From contig JAOUOP010000028.1 in the NCBI GenBank assembly GCA_029880325.1, positions 1-64,000 of the forward strand: 64,000 nucleotides of DNA, given 5' to 3'. Shown here piece after piece: positions 49,184-61,200 of the stretch. Numbering within the stretch: the stretch's first letter is position 1; each line of letters opens with the position of its first letter. Made by a program: the position numbers and the translations under genes. The DNA is from Myxococcales bacterium. GTDB lineage: Bacteria; Myxococcota_A; Polyangia; Polyangiales; JAFGIB01. The notes under the pieces were generated by a model, which saw only the letters and a list, made by a program, of their open reading frames with translations, ran no database searches and had not been told where the DNA came from.

Positions 49184-49713
49184 TCAAGCGCCTGCACCAC
49201 GCCGCCTACCGCTGCAGCGACTCCGAGCGAACGCGGGCCTTCTACGAAGACTTCCTCGGCCTGCCGCTCGTCCACACCCTCGAGCTTGCGGAAACCAAGA
49301 CCGGCTCCCGCATCACCGCCCTGCACACCTTCTTCGCCCTCGACGACGGCTCCTGCTTGGCCTTTTTCGAAGCCCCCGAGCGCCCCTTCGAGTTCAAAGC
49401 GCAAGGCGACCTCGACCTGCACATCGCCCTCGAGGTCAGCCGCGAAGACCTGCTGTCGATGCACGAGAAGGGAAAACAGCAGGGCATCGAAACCCGCGGC
49501 ATCTCCCACCACGGCTTCATCGAGTCGGTCTACTTCCGCGACCCCGACGGCTACGTGGTCGAGCTGACCGCCCCCTGTGACAACCACGCCGAAGCCATGG
49601 ACCCGAGCCAGAACGGCGCCCGGGCCACGCTCGAAAGCTGGCAGCGGAGCAAGGCGCGGGCCCCGGCCTCGCGCGGGCACGCCGCCGGGTTGTCGGACGC
49701 AGCGCAGCGCTGA
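49180..49713 (+). CDS. VOC (glyoxalase/dioxygenase superfamily) protein
   Basis: A 177-residue vicinal-oxygen-chelate protein: LHHAAYRCSDSERTRAFYED at the start, and metal-binding-type DLHIALEV and GFIESVYFRDPDGYVVEL toward the end. Coupled to a GST gene, which would suit a glutathione-dependent detoxification pair. Last ~40 residues are an Ala/Arg-rich tail. Confidence 0.82.
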   Translation: MIKRLHHAAYRCSDSERTRAFYEDFLGLPLVHTLELAETKTGSRITALHTFFALDDGSCLAFFEAPERPFEFKAQGDLDLHIALEVSREDLLSMHEKGKQQGIETRGISHHGFIESVYFRDPDGYVVELTAPCDNHAEAMDPSQNGARATLESWQRSKARAPASRGHAAGLSDAAQR

Positions 49714-49820
49714 AGCGCCATGGCCGACGTCGCTGTAGCCGACCCGCTGCTGAAACACGGCGGGTCGTCCGCCTGGCGACAGCGGCGACGGGCTGGCCAC
49801 CGTGAATCACCCAAGTCGGC

Positions 49821-50595
49821 TCAGAGCATTTTCTCGAGCGCCGCCATCTCCGCCCCATCGAGGCGAAAACCACCCGCAGCCACATTGCTCTCGACCTGTT
49901 CAGGCTTGGTCGCGCCCGCGATGACGCTGGAAACACTGGATTGGCTCAGCAGCCAGCCAGATGCCACGTCCAGCAACGTGCGCTCGCGTTCCTTGGCAAA
50001 GCCTTCGAGAGCCTCGATCTTGTCGAAGGTTTCATCGGTGAGCATGCGCGAGGCGCGTTCGCCCCACAGGCCGAGGCGTGTGTCCTTGTCGGGAGCCTCG
50101 CCGCGTCGGTATTTTCCGGTGAGCACTCCGCTCGCCAGCGGAAAGTAGGGCAGGATGCCCACCGCGTACTTCTCACAGGCCGGAATCAACTCGTGGCGGA
50201 TCTTACGCTCGAGGAGGTTGTGGTGGTTTTGGGCCGAGACGAAGCCGGGGTAGCCGCGCTCGCGGGCCACGTGCAAGGCCTCGACCAGCATCCAACCGGC
50301 GAAGTTCGAGCATCCGATGTAGCGAACCTTGCCGGCGCGCACGATTTCGCCGAGCGCCTCAAGCGTCTCCTCGATCGGCGTGTCCGCATCGGGAAAGTGC
50401 ATCTGGTAGAGGTCGATGTAGTCGGTACCCAGGCGCTCGAGGCTCGCCTCCACCGCGCGATGGATGTAGCGCTTGGAACCGCCCCGATCGAGGGGTGAGT
50501 CACCCGTGGCTCCCGAGAACTTGGTCGCGACGATGACGCTGGCGCGCTTGTCGCCCAGGGCCTTGCCCAGCATCTTCTCCGAGTCTCCGCGAGGC
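49821..50595 (-). pseudogene. Aldo/keto reductase, N-terminally truncated
   Basis: The conserved part starts at RGDSEKMLGKALGDKRASVI (about 50592) and runs through YIDLYQMHFPDADTPIEETL, ALGEIVRAGKVRYIGCSNF and the C-terminal SSVIAGATKPEQVESNVAA. The first ~70 residues of a normal AKR, including the catalytic Tyr and the first TIM-barrel strands, are missing and replaced by lipoprotein-gene sequence read in another frame. It cannot be a working AKR unless the assembly is wrong. Confidence 0.7.
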
Positions 50596-51240
50596 ATGAC
50601 AGCCTTTGCAGCTGAGCTGATCGAGACGACGTGTGAGCCTTGCGTCAGCCAGCGGTGCGATCTGTGAAAACCGACGATTGGCCAGGCGGTAGACGCAGCG
50701 CAGTTCGCCACAGGCGGGCGCCACGGCATGGTGCCGATCGCTGCGATTGACCACACCGACCCGCTCGAAGCGCGTACGCGGACTCGAAAGCCAACGGATG
50801 TCAAAAAGGCGATGCGTCGTGCGCAGCCCGGTCCGCGCCGCCGGATCGCGCCAGCGGGCTACCGAGTCGTCTAGCGAAATCAGAGCCTCGAAATCGCGGT
50901 AGAGGCTGCTGCTGGCCCGCATGCCGGCGGTGTCACGCACGTCCGCGCGTCCTTCGAGCCCAGCGCCTGCCCCCAGCCCCAGCGCTTCGAGTTCCGACAG
51001 CACAACCGGGTCGGTGATAAGCAGTGCGGCATGGGCCAGCGGCCGGGCCTGATCTTTGGGCTCGTCGGTAGCGGCATTGGACGTGGGCGCCGGGGGCCCA
51101 GACTCATTCACTTCTGCAGGTGGCTTCAGGTCCTTGGCCGCAGGAGGGGCACCGGTTGGGAGCGTGGTACGGGGTTCGGACTGCGCGCACGAGCAGACAA
51201 AGGCCACCAGCCACATACACCAGACGATCCTGCGGTGCAT
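50590..51240 (-). pseudogene. Lipoprotein with CxxCH motif, C-terminally truncated
   Basis: Starts MHRRIVWCMWLVAFVCSC (lipobox FVCSC) at 51240. The conserved part reaches ERVGVVNRSDRHHAV, CGELRCVYRLANRRFS and LDQLSCKGCHAS, a haem-type CxxCH. Family homology then stops near 50594, exactly where aldo/keto reductase homology begins in another frame. The open frame runs on to 50500 only as a frame-shifted read of the AKR gene. Likely a deletion fusion product. Confidence 0.65.
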
Positions 51241-51311
51241 CACGACCCGCCCCACCAGGCACTCGCTCCGGCCGCCTCATGCGCTCTCCTGTCCACCCTC
51301 ACCGGTCACCC

Positions 51312-52211
51312 TCAGGATAGCCGCGTGTGCTGCGACCCGACCGCACGGAGATAGGCTTCCCGGAGCCGCCTGTAGAGGGGTCCCGGTCGGCCAGCCCCAA
51401 GCGCCCGGCCATCCACCTCCACGGCAGGCACAAGCCCGCGCACGCTGCTGGTGACGAAGATCTCACTGGCGCCATAGAGGTCGCACGGCCACAAAAGGCG
51501 CTCACCACATGGCACCCCCAGCTGCCCGGCAAGCTCTTCCACTTCACTTGCAGTGATTCCCGGCAGGATTCCCAACGCTCGCGGCGGGGTCCACAGCTGC
51601 TCGCCGAGCCGCACGAAGACGTTGCTGCTGGCTCCCTCCAGGACTTCACCGCCCGGCCCCAGCACGATGGCTTCGTCACCGCCCTGGGCTCCTGCCCGCT
51701 GCATGGCCAAAATCGAGCCGAGGAAGTTTCCACTCTTGACGCCGGGCGCCGGACCCGCTGGCAGCGCGCGCAGATCGTGCACCGTCGCAAGCCTGAGGCC
51801 ACGCTCGTAGAGTTCGGCCTCAGGCTCGGCAAACTCGGTCGCGTAGATGAGCACGCTCGACCGTACCGCCACGGGGCGCGGTCCGGGCGCGGCCACACCC
51901 CGGGTGACGACGATGCGCAGCACCTGCTCGAAGCCGCCAGCCGCGGCGACGGCCGCGTGCGCCCGCGCCCTCAGCTGCGAAACCGAAGACGGCGGCTCGA
52001 TGCCCAGCGCGCGACAACCGCGCTCGAGCCGCTGCAAATGTTCCTCGAGGCGATGGGGACGCCCGGCGTAGGTTCGCAGCACTTCGAAGACGCTGTCGCC
52101 GTACAAAAAGCCGCGGTCGAAGGCACTGACCTCGGCAGCGGCAACCTCCCGCAGCTCTCCGTCGATGTCGACAACGCCCCGCGGCAGTCCCGGGGGTTCG
52201 ATTTCACTCAC
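51312..52211 (-). CDS. Class IV aminotransferase (IlvE / D-amino acid aminotransferase / ADC lyase type)
   Basis: A 299-residue fold-type IV PLP enzyme. Motifs are AFDRGFLYGDSVFEVLRTY, the PLP lysine in PGVKSGNFLGSILAM, EAIVLGPGGEVLEGASSNVF and the late FVTSSVRGLVPAVEVDG. Branched-chain, D-amino acid or aminodeoxychorismate substrates cannot be separated by sequence alone. GTG start overlaps the stop of the giant TPR gene (GTGA). Confidence 0.85.
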   Translation of the reverse strand: MSEIEPPGLPRGVVDIDGELREVAAAEVSAFDRGFLYGDSVFEVLRTYAGRPHRLEEHLQRLERGCRALGIEPPSSVSQLRARAHAAVAAAGGFEQVLRIVVTRGVAAPGPRPVAVRSSVLIYATEFAEPEAELYERGLRLATVHDLRALPAGPAPGVKSGNFLGSILAMQRAGAQGGDEAIVLGPGGEVLEGASSNVFVRLGEQLWTPPRALGILPGITASEVEELAGQLGVPCGERLLWPCDLYGASEIFVTSSVRGLVPAVEVDGRALGAGRPGPLYRRLREAYLRAVGSQHTRLS

Positions 52212-55200
52212 AGCTGTTGCAGCAGAGCCTGGGCTTCTGCGTGCTGTCCAGCCTCGGCCACCGCGCGTTCCAGCATCGCCTTGGCCTTGGTCTTGTCGCC
52301 CTGGCGGAAGGAGATGTCACCCAGCCGGAAGTAGACGTCGGCCTTGGTGATGCCCGAGTCCTCCTTCAGCTTCTGCAAGAGCAGCGCGCGGTAGGTCTTC
52401 TGGGCCCGCTCCAGGTCGCCCTGCTCCAGGCACAGCCGCCCCAGGTCGCGCAGGATGTGCACGTTGGTCAGGTCGATCTTGAAGGCCGCGTCGTAGCACT
52501 CCATGGCTTTTACCACGTCGCCGGCGCCCTCGTGGGCCTTGCCCAGGCGATGCTGGTAGAGCGCCACTTCCTTGGCCCGACGACCGCCAAAGGATTCGAT
52601 GATCTTTTCGAGCACCGGGATCGCATCGGCCTGACGATTGGCGGCGATGTAGAGGTCGCACAGCCCCAGCAGCGCTTCGCGGTCGGAGACCAACTCGACG
52701 GCCCGCTCCAGGTAGCCAATGGCGCTCGCGGGGTCTTCGAGCCTGTCGCGGTAGATGGCCGCGATGCGATTGAGCAGGGCCACCTTCTGTTCGGGCCCCT
52801 CCAGCGTCGCTTCCTCGGCGGAGAGCATCTCGGCGAGTTTCGCAAAGGCGGCGTGCTTTTCGTAAAGCACCTTGAGCCGCTCGCGGCTGTCTTCGTTGGC
52901 CGCGTCGATCACGAGCGCCCGCTGCAACGCGTTCTCCGCCAACTCCAAGTCACCCAGGCGTTCATCGGCAAGCTCCGACAATCGATGGGCGGTGGCGATG
53001 GCCTCGGCCCCTTCCTGCAGGCCCAGGAGCGACTCCATGTGGCGCGCCGCCGCGCTCCAATCCTCGGCGGTCTCGCTGAGCCGCAGCAATGCGGAGAGCG
53101 CATGGCGGTGGCTGGCGTCGCGGGCAAAGATACGCTCGTAGCTGGCCACGGCTCGCGCCGCGTCCTGGAGCTTGTCTTCGCAGTACTCGGCGATGCGGCC
53201 GAGCAGCTGCAGCTCGGCCGCGACGTCGCCGGCCTGCGCCTGGCGGTCGGCCTGGGCCGCAAGCAGCTCCACCAGCGCCGCCCACTGGCCGTCCTCCAGA
53301 TAGAGCTTTTCGAGCCGTGCTTCGGCGGCCGCATGTCCGGGCTGCTCATCGAGCAGCTGCGCCAACTCGGAGATGGCACCGGCGCGATCGCCGAGCCGCT
53401 CTTCGAGCAGTCCCGCGATGCGCATCCGGAGCTCCGCTCGCGGTTCGGGTTCGCTGGTGCGCCCCACCCGTACGTTCAAAAGCTCCCGAAGCTCCGAGAA
53501 GCGCTCGGCCGCGGTGTAGAGATCGGCCAGGCGTGCGACCGCCCCTTCGTGATCGGGCTCGGTCGAAAGCAGCTCCGACAGTACTTCAATGGCGCGATCG
53601 CCCTGCCCCAGGTGGTCGGCGAGCACACCGGCCAGCTCATGGCGCAGCTGGGTCTGCACGTCGCTCTCGTTCTCGACCGACAGGCGCCGCTCGAGCAACT
53701 CGGCGACTTCATCGAAGCGCTCCTGGCTGGCGCGGATGCGCGCCAGCTGCGTCAGCGCATCCCGATCTTCGGAGTCGCTGCCCAGCAGCGTGGCGTAGCA
53801 CTGACCTGCGGTCTCGGCATCGCCCAGGGTGGCATCGGCCAGGCGCGCCGCCTCGCGCAGGCGCTCGATACGCTCGCCCGAGTCGTGCTCGACCTCAGCC
53901 CACTGCCTCAGGCGCTCCACCAGATCGACCTCGCGGCCTGGCTCGCGCAATAGCGCCACCAGGCGCGCGTGCACCTCGGGCTGTTCGCGGTCGACCTCGA
54001 CGGCCCAGGCCAGGCAGCGCTCCTCGGCCGCCGCATCGACCACGCGCTCGCGGTACCAACCCGCCGCCCGCAGACACAGCTCGCGCTTGCTCTGGCCCTC
54101 GATGGTGTTGGCCTCGACCAACCCCTCGACCATGCCGCGCACGCCCTCCCAACTACCAGCCATCTCGGCCAGCCGTTCGACTTCCGACAGGGCTTCTTCA
54201 TCGGCGGGGTCGAGTTCGAAGATGCGGCGCGCGCTCGACAGCGCACGGCCCGGATCGGAGAGGTCGTGCTCCCAGATACCGACCGCCTCACGCAGGAGCC
54301 TGAGGCGCTCTCCATCGGTCTCGGCCAGTCGAATGCGGATGTCGTAGAGCCCGGCCACCTTGTCGAGGGCGCCGGTCTGCCGGTAGCACTCGTCGAGGGT
54401 GAACAGCACGTCCTGGGCGAGCGCGTCGCGCTGCCCCAGCTTTTCCATGCCTTCGAGCGCGCGCTCGTCGGCCGGATCGCCCTCGAGCACTTCCTTGAAG
54501 GCGATGAAGGCACCGCGCCCGTCGTCGAAGCGCTCGTCGCGCAGGGTGCCGATGCGCAGTAAGAGTTCGGTGCGCTCGGCGGGATCGACGGCGGCACCGA
54601 TGCGCCGCTCCATGATGTCGAGCAGCTGCTCCCAGCGCTCGGTCTTCAGATAGAGACGGTCGAGGTCGGCAAGTGTTTCGGTGGCGTCGTCGTGCTGCTC
54701 CGAAGCGTGCACGTAGGCGTCGATGGCCCGGCTGTCGTCCTGCAGCTCTTCCTCGCACACGCGTGCCAGGCGCCGATACAGCTCGCTGGCCGCCAGTGGG
54801 TCCGAGACCTGCGGCGCGGCGCCATCGAGCACCTCGGCCAGTCGCTCGAAGCGGCCAAGCTCGCGGGCCAGACGCTCGAGATCGGCCAACAGCGTATCGT
54901 CGGTGGGGTCGTCGGGTAGTGCCCGGGCCAGGGCCTCGAAGGCATCGCCCGGCTGAGCGCGCCCTTGCTCGTGTACCTCGGCCAGCCGCTGCAGCTCGCT
55001 GCGGCGCTCGAAGGGATCGTCGAGGACGGCAACTCCTCCCTCGATGAGTTCAACGAGGTTATCCCAGCGCTGTTGGCTGCGCAGCAGGGGCTCGAGGATC
55101 TCGGCCGCAGCCACCCTCTGCTCGGGGCTCTTGCTGATGCGCATCAGCGCTTCGATGCTGCTGCCGTGGCTGGGGTCGACTTCCAGCGCCTGGCGGTAGC

Positions 55201-58200
55201 GATCGATGGCTTCGTAGGGATCGCCCAGCTCCTTCTCGAGCACTTCACCGGCGCGGCTGAGCAAGGCCACGCGCTCGACGTCGTCGATGGCCACCGCGGC
55301 CCGCTCGCCCAGGTTGTCGAGCAGGTCGGCAAAGCGTCCCTGTCGCTCGAAGAGCCCACCCAGGGCCGAGAGCGCGGTCTCGTTGGCGGCGTCGTCGTCG
55401 AGCACGCGCTGGTAGGCCTCGATCGCTTGATCGGGTTGGTGCAGCTGCTCGGCGTGCAGGGAGCCGAAGCGCAGGCCCAGCGCCACGCGCCCGTCGGCTT
55501 CAGCGCAGATTTCGATGCGCCGCCCCAACACCCCGACCAGGTCCGAGGGCCGCCGCATCGCCACGTAGAGTTCGTCGAGCGCTTCCAGCGCCAGCGCGTC
55601 GGCGTCGTCTTCCTCGACGGCGCGCTTGTAGGCGGCGACGGCCTGGTCGTGGTCGCCCAGCAAGTCCTCCTGGACCGACCCGAGGCGCCTTAGCAGCTCG
55701 CCCTTCTCCTCGACGTCGAACGCCTGCTCGGCGCGGCGCTCGAGCACGTCGGCCAGGCCGTTCCAGTCGCCCACCATGGTGTGCAGTGCCTCGAGGGCGT
55801 CGAGCGGGCTCGGATCCTCCGGATCGTGCTTGGCCAGGCGCTCGTAGCCCGCGATCGCGGCCCGCGGGTCGCCACGCTTTTCATCGTGGACGCGCGCCAC
55901 CGTCATCATCATCTCGGACTTCAGCGCGTCGTCGTCGGTCTTGGCCAGGGCGGCCTCGTAGGCCTGCACGTGTTCGTCCCAGGCCCCCATGCGCGCGGCC
56001 AGGGCATCGACCTGGGAGCGCGCCTGCTCCGATGCCGGGTCGGCCACGAAGGCCCGCATCCAGGCGTGGAAGGCCAGGGCCGGATCGTCGCCGCGAACGT
56101 CGTGCAGCTCGCCCACCTCGGAAAGCAGGCGCGCCTGGTCGAACGGGTCGTCGCCGAGTTCGACCTGGGCTTCGAGAATTGCGATCAGCTTCTTCCACTG
56201 GTCGAGCTGGCGGTAGATGGGATCGAGGATCTGGCTGATTCGCAGCGTCAGCTCGGGCTCCTGGATCAAGCGTTCGAGCGCCGCCATGGCGTTGACCTCG
56301 CGGGCGTCGATCTGGGAGATGTCCTCGTAGACGTCGATGGCGGCGTCGCGATCACCCAAACGCGTCTCGAGCAACTCGGCCAACCGCAGCTTGAGTGGAA
56401 TCTCCGCCGGGGTTCCCAACTGCTGGTCAATACGACCGCGCAGGTGCTCGACCAGCTCCTCCCAGCGCTCGGCCTGCTGCAACAGGGCTTCGAGCCCCGC
56501 AACAGCATCCTTGTCGTCGGCGTCGAGGTCGAGGATCTCGCGGAAGCTGGAGATGGCCTCGTCACGCTCGTGGGTGGTGTCGCGCTGCAGGCGCGCCCGC
56601 CGATGCAGCATGTCGATGCGACGCTCGTCGCTGTCGGCCGAGTCGGCCTGCTCGCGATACAAGGGCAGCAGCTGGTCCCAGGCCTCCAGACCGCGGTAGG
56701 CGCGCTCCACGGCGTCGAAGCTCTCGCGATCGCCAGGCTCGAAGACCAGGGCGGCAGCGTAGAGCTGGGCGGCGCGGTGCTGATTGCCGATGCGTTCGAC
56801 ATAGAGGCGGCCCGCGTAGCGAGCCAGGCGCGCCATCGCCTCGTCCTCGACCCCCTCATCGATGGGCTTGGCGAGGATCTTGCCGAGACGCTTCCACTGC
56901 TCGCCAACTTTGGCCAGACGGGTCAGCGTCTCCCACGTCTCCTCGTCGCGCGGATCTTCGGCGAAGAGGCGGGCATAGACGCTGAGCGCGCCCTCGAAGT
57001 CCTCGAGCTGGTCCTCGTGGATTTGGGCCAGGCGCACCAGCAGGCGCTGCTTTTCGTCGGGGTCGAGCTCGGCCTCGATGCGCGCCTCGAGCACCGAGGT
57101 CAACTCCGGCCACTTCATTTGCGTCAGATAGACCGGCTCGAGAATCTCGGCGGCGACCGCCCTATTCTCGCCCTCGCCCGCGAGGATGGTCTCGAGCAGG
57201 GCGATGGAACTCTGATGGCTGAGGTCGTCGGTGACCGCGTCGCGCAGGTGTTCGAGGGCGCGCGGCACGTCGTCGAGGTGATCGTGGCAACCGCGTGCCA
57301 GCTTGTAACGCAGCTCCACCGGCGAGCCGATCTGGCGCTCGAGCTGCGCCTCGTAGGCCGCGCCCAGATCCTCCCAACGGCCGGCCTGGGAATAGAGGCG
57401 CTCCAGCGACTCGTAGGCCGCCGCCGACGGCGCGTCCATGATCAACTCCTCGAGCACCTCGACGGCGGCGTCGGGATCGTCGAGGCGGTGCTCCAGGATA
57501 TCGGCCTGGCGCGTGAGCAGCTCACCGCGCGCGCTGGCGTCGGGTGCGACCTCGGCCTTGCGGCGCAGCACCTCGACCAGCGCCCGGTGGTCACCGGCCT
57601 CGGCGTGTAGCTGCTCGAGGGCGTCGAGGGCTTCGCCGTCCTCGGGACGGTCCTCGAGCAACTTCTCGAAGTACTCGGCCGAAAGCGCCGCGTCCTGAAG
57701 CCGGTCGCGCGCGACCTCGGCGATGCAGCGATAGACCTCCACCTGCAGCTCGCCGTCGTACAGAGAGGGAGCCGCCTCGCGCAAGGTGGCGACCTGGTCG
57801 GCAAAGCGGCCGGAAGCCTCCGCCAGGCGCTGTAACTCCGAGATAAGTTCGCCTACGACGGGCTCTTCGACACCAGCCAAGAGCGCGCGGGCTGCGTAGT
57901 CGTAGGCCTGACTGATGGAGGCCAGCCCGTTTTCGGCCACCTCGCAGGCGCGCCTGAGCGCGGCCAGTTTGTCGGCGGGGTCGTCGGTATCCTGCAGCAC
58001 CTCGAGCACGCTGAGCAGGCGGTCGAAGGCGCCGCTGGACTCGTAGCGCGGTGCCGCCACGCGGGCGGCGTCGATGCGCAGCTCCGACTCGGTGTCGGCC
58101 ATAATGGCGTCCAGGGCCGCGAGCGCACCGGCGTGGGTGGGCTCGTACTCGAGCACGGCCTCGTAGTTTTCCAGGGCCCGTTGCGGATCGCCGGTGTGCA

Positions 58201-61200
58201 GGCGCATCAACTCACCGCTGCGGAACTGCAGCTCTGCGCGCTCGCCGGCGTCCTCGCACAGCCCCTCCTCGGTCTGCAGCGTCTCGAGCATGTCCTCCCA
58301 GCGCTCGGTGCGCTCGTAGAGGCCGGCCAGGGCCTGCAGCGTCTGGCGATCGGGTCCGAGACCCGAGACTACGTCGGCGTAGATCTCGATGGCGCCTTCG
58401 GGATCCTCCAGGCGCTCGTCACGGATGGCGCCGGCGCGACGACCCAGCTCGCGCCGCTCGTCGTCGCTATCGGCGAACTCCATGTGTTGGCGCAGGATCT
58501 CCACCAACTCGCTCCAGCGTTCGGCCTCGGCGTAGAGCCGCTCCAGCGCGCGCAGGGCGTCGACGTCGGAGGGCTCGATCTCGAGCCGCTCGCGATGGGC
58601 CTCGATGGCACCATCGACCTGCCCCAACATCGACTCGTTGATCTCGGCCACGCGCGCCAGGAGGCTAAGTCGCTCGCTGGCGTCACCCTCGAATTGCACC
58701 TGCCGCCTGAGATCGGCGACCAGGCTGGCGAAGTCTTCGCTGGCCAGGTGGATGCGCTCCAGGGCGCGCGAGGCCGTAAGCACCGAGTCGGGGTTGTCGC
58801 CGTCGATCTCGATCAGGCGTTCATAGGCGCGGGCGGCGGCTTCCTTGTCCTGCAGAAACTCATCGAGCAGCACCGCCAGCTCGAGCAGGATCTCGGCCTG
58901 CAGGTCGGCGCCCAAGTCCTCGGACTCGAGCACCCGCGACAGCACCTGCGAGCGCTCGCGCCGGAAGGCATCGCGATGGCTGGCGATGCTGGCCAGGGCC
59001 TCGCGCGCCGTGGTGTTGCCGGGGTCGGCCTCCACCGCACGCCCATAGGCCGAAAACGCCGCCTCGTGGTCGCGCGTGCGCTGTTCGTGGATCTCGCCGA
59101 TGCGCAGCAAGAGGTCAGCCTGGGCTCCGCCGGTGTCCAGATCGTCGAGCTGGATCTCCAGCACCCGTGCAAGATCGCGCCAGGCGCCCTGGTTTTCGTA
59201 GAGCGGCTCGAGGATGGTGGCGATGCGATTGCGCTGGCCCTCGACGCCGAGCATGCGCCCGAGCGCTTCCTGGGCGCGCAGCTGGTGAGGCTGTTCCTGC
59301 AGCACGCCTTCGTAGTGGTCGACGGCCTCGCCGGGCTCGCTGAGCTTGGTCTCACACAGCTCGCCCAGGCGCAGCATCAGATCGACGCGCTCCTGTCCCT
59401 CGGCCGCGCCCAGATTGCCGCGCAGCAGCTCGGCCAGGTCGCGCCAGCGCTCGGTCTTTTCGTACAAGCCCTCGAGCGTGCGCCGGGCGGCGCCGTGGTC
59501 GGGGTCCAGCTCCAACACCTGCTCGTAGGTGTCGACCGCCTGGTCGGGGCGCTCGAGGATCTCCTCGAAGAGAAAGCACAGCTGCAAGAGCAGGTCGAGC
59601 TTGGCCTCGGCGTCGGCGGTGTCGGCGATGCGCTTGCGATAGAGCGCCTGTAACTCATCCCAGCGTTCACCTGCAGTGAACAGCTCCTTGAGCGCTACGA
59701 AAGATGCTTCGTTGGTGGGCTCGACGGCGATGACGCGCTTGTGAAAAGGTTCAGCTTCCTCGGGTTGACCCAGGGTTTCGTCGTAAACGCGCGCCGCTCG
59801 CGCCGCCAACTCCAGCACCGCGCTATCGCTCAGCCCACCAGCCTCGATGGCAGTGCCGAATGCGGTGGCCAGGGCACGATGCTGACCGGCGCGTTCGGCT
59901 GCCTCGGTCAATCGATCCCAGAGGTCGGCATCGGAGGGCTGCTCGAGGAAAGCCGTCTCGATCGAACCGTAGGCACCGCTGGCATCGCCGAGCTTGGAAC
60001 CGCTGATCTCGGCCACGCGCAAGCGCAGCTGCCGCACCTCTTCTTCGTCGCTCTCGGCCGCCAGGCGCCGCGTCAGCACCTTGAGCAACTTGTCGTAGCG
60101 GCCGCCGCTCTCGTAGACCTTCTCCAACATGCGATTGACCCGATCGGCCAGCTCGCCGCCGTCGTCGCCGAAGCCCTCGTGCAAGCGCTCCAGGGCCGCC
60201 ACCGTGGCGCCATGGGCCGGCTCCTGCTCGAGTACGCCAGCGAAAACATCCAGCGCCCGCGCCGGCTCGTCCAGGTGTTGGACCAGCACCTGCCCCAGAC
60301 GCGCTCCCAGCTCCACCCGTGCCGCCGGCTCGCTTTCGGCCTCGAGCCGCCGCTCGAGCACCTCGCACAGCTCGGGCCAGCGCTCGGCGGCCAGGGCCAG
60401 GCGGTCGCGGGCGATCAGCACGTCGCGATCGGCGGGATCGATCTCCCCCATCGTGCGGTAGCGCTCCGCGGCGGCGGCGGCGTCCTCGAAGACTTCTTCT
60501 TCGAGCTGGGCCAACTCGCGAAGCGTATCCCAGCGATCGGGAGGATCCGGGATGCGCTCCAGCCTGTGCTCGAGCAACGTGTGCAGGTCGGCGGTGCGAT
60601 GCTCGGCGCGGTAGATGCGCTCCAGGGTCTCCACCACGGTCCTGTCGTCGGGCTCGGCCGCGAGCACCGCCTTGAGCTTGTCCACCCCCAGCGCGGTGTT
60701 ACCCAGGCGATCGAGGGCGATGGTGGCGATGCGACGGGCCAGGGGCACGGCCGCGTCGGGACGGGTCTCGGCGCGCGCCTCGTAGGCCTGGACCACGCGA
60801 TCGTAGGCCGCCGCCGCCTCTGCCGTCTGCTCCAGCTGGTCGCGGATGTCCTCGGCGTCGGGCGCCAGCTCGAAGGCCTGCAGCGCGTAACCGAAGGCGC
60901 CCTCGCCATCGCGCAGTTGACCCAGGGCCAATTCGTGCAGGCGCGCGAGCAGTGCCAGGCGATTTTCTACGTCGGACTCGCCCAGCGCGTTGAGCGAGAT
61001 CTCGAGCATGGCCCGCAGCCGCGCCCATTTTTCGTCGGACTCATAAATGGGGGCGAGCTTGCGTGCCGCCTCGACGTTCGCGGGATCCACCGACAGCACG
61101 CGCTCGTAGCTGCGCACGGCACGGTTGGCCTCGCCCAGGTCGTCTTCGAAGATGCGCGCGGCCCGGAAGCTGAGGTCGACCTTCAGCTGCTTGTCCTGGG

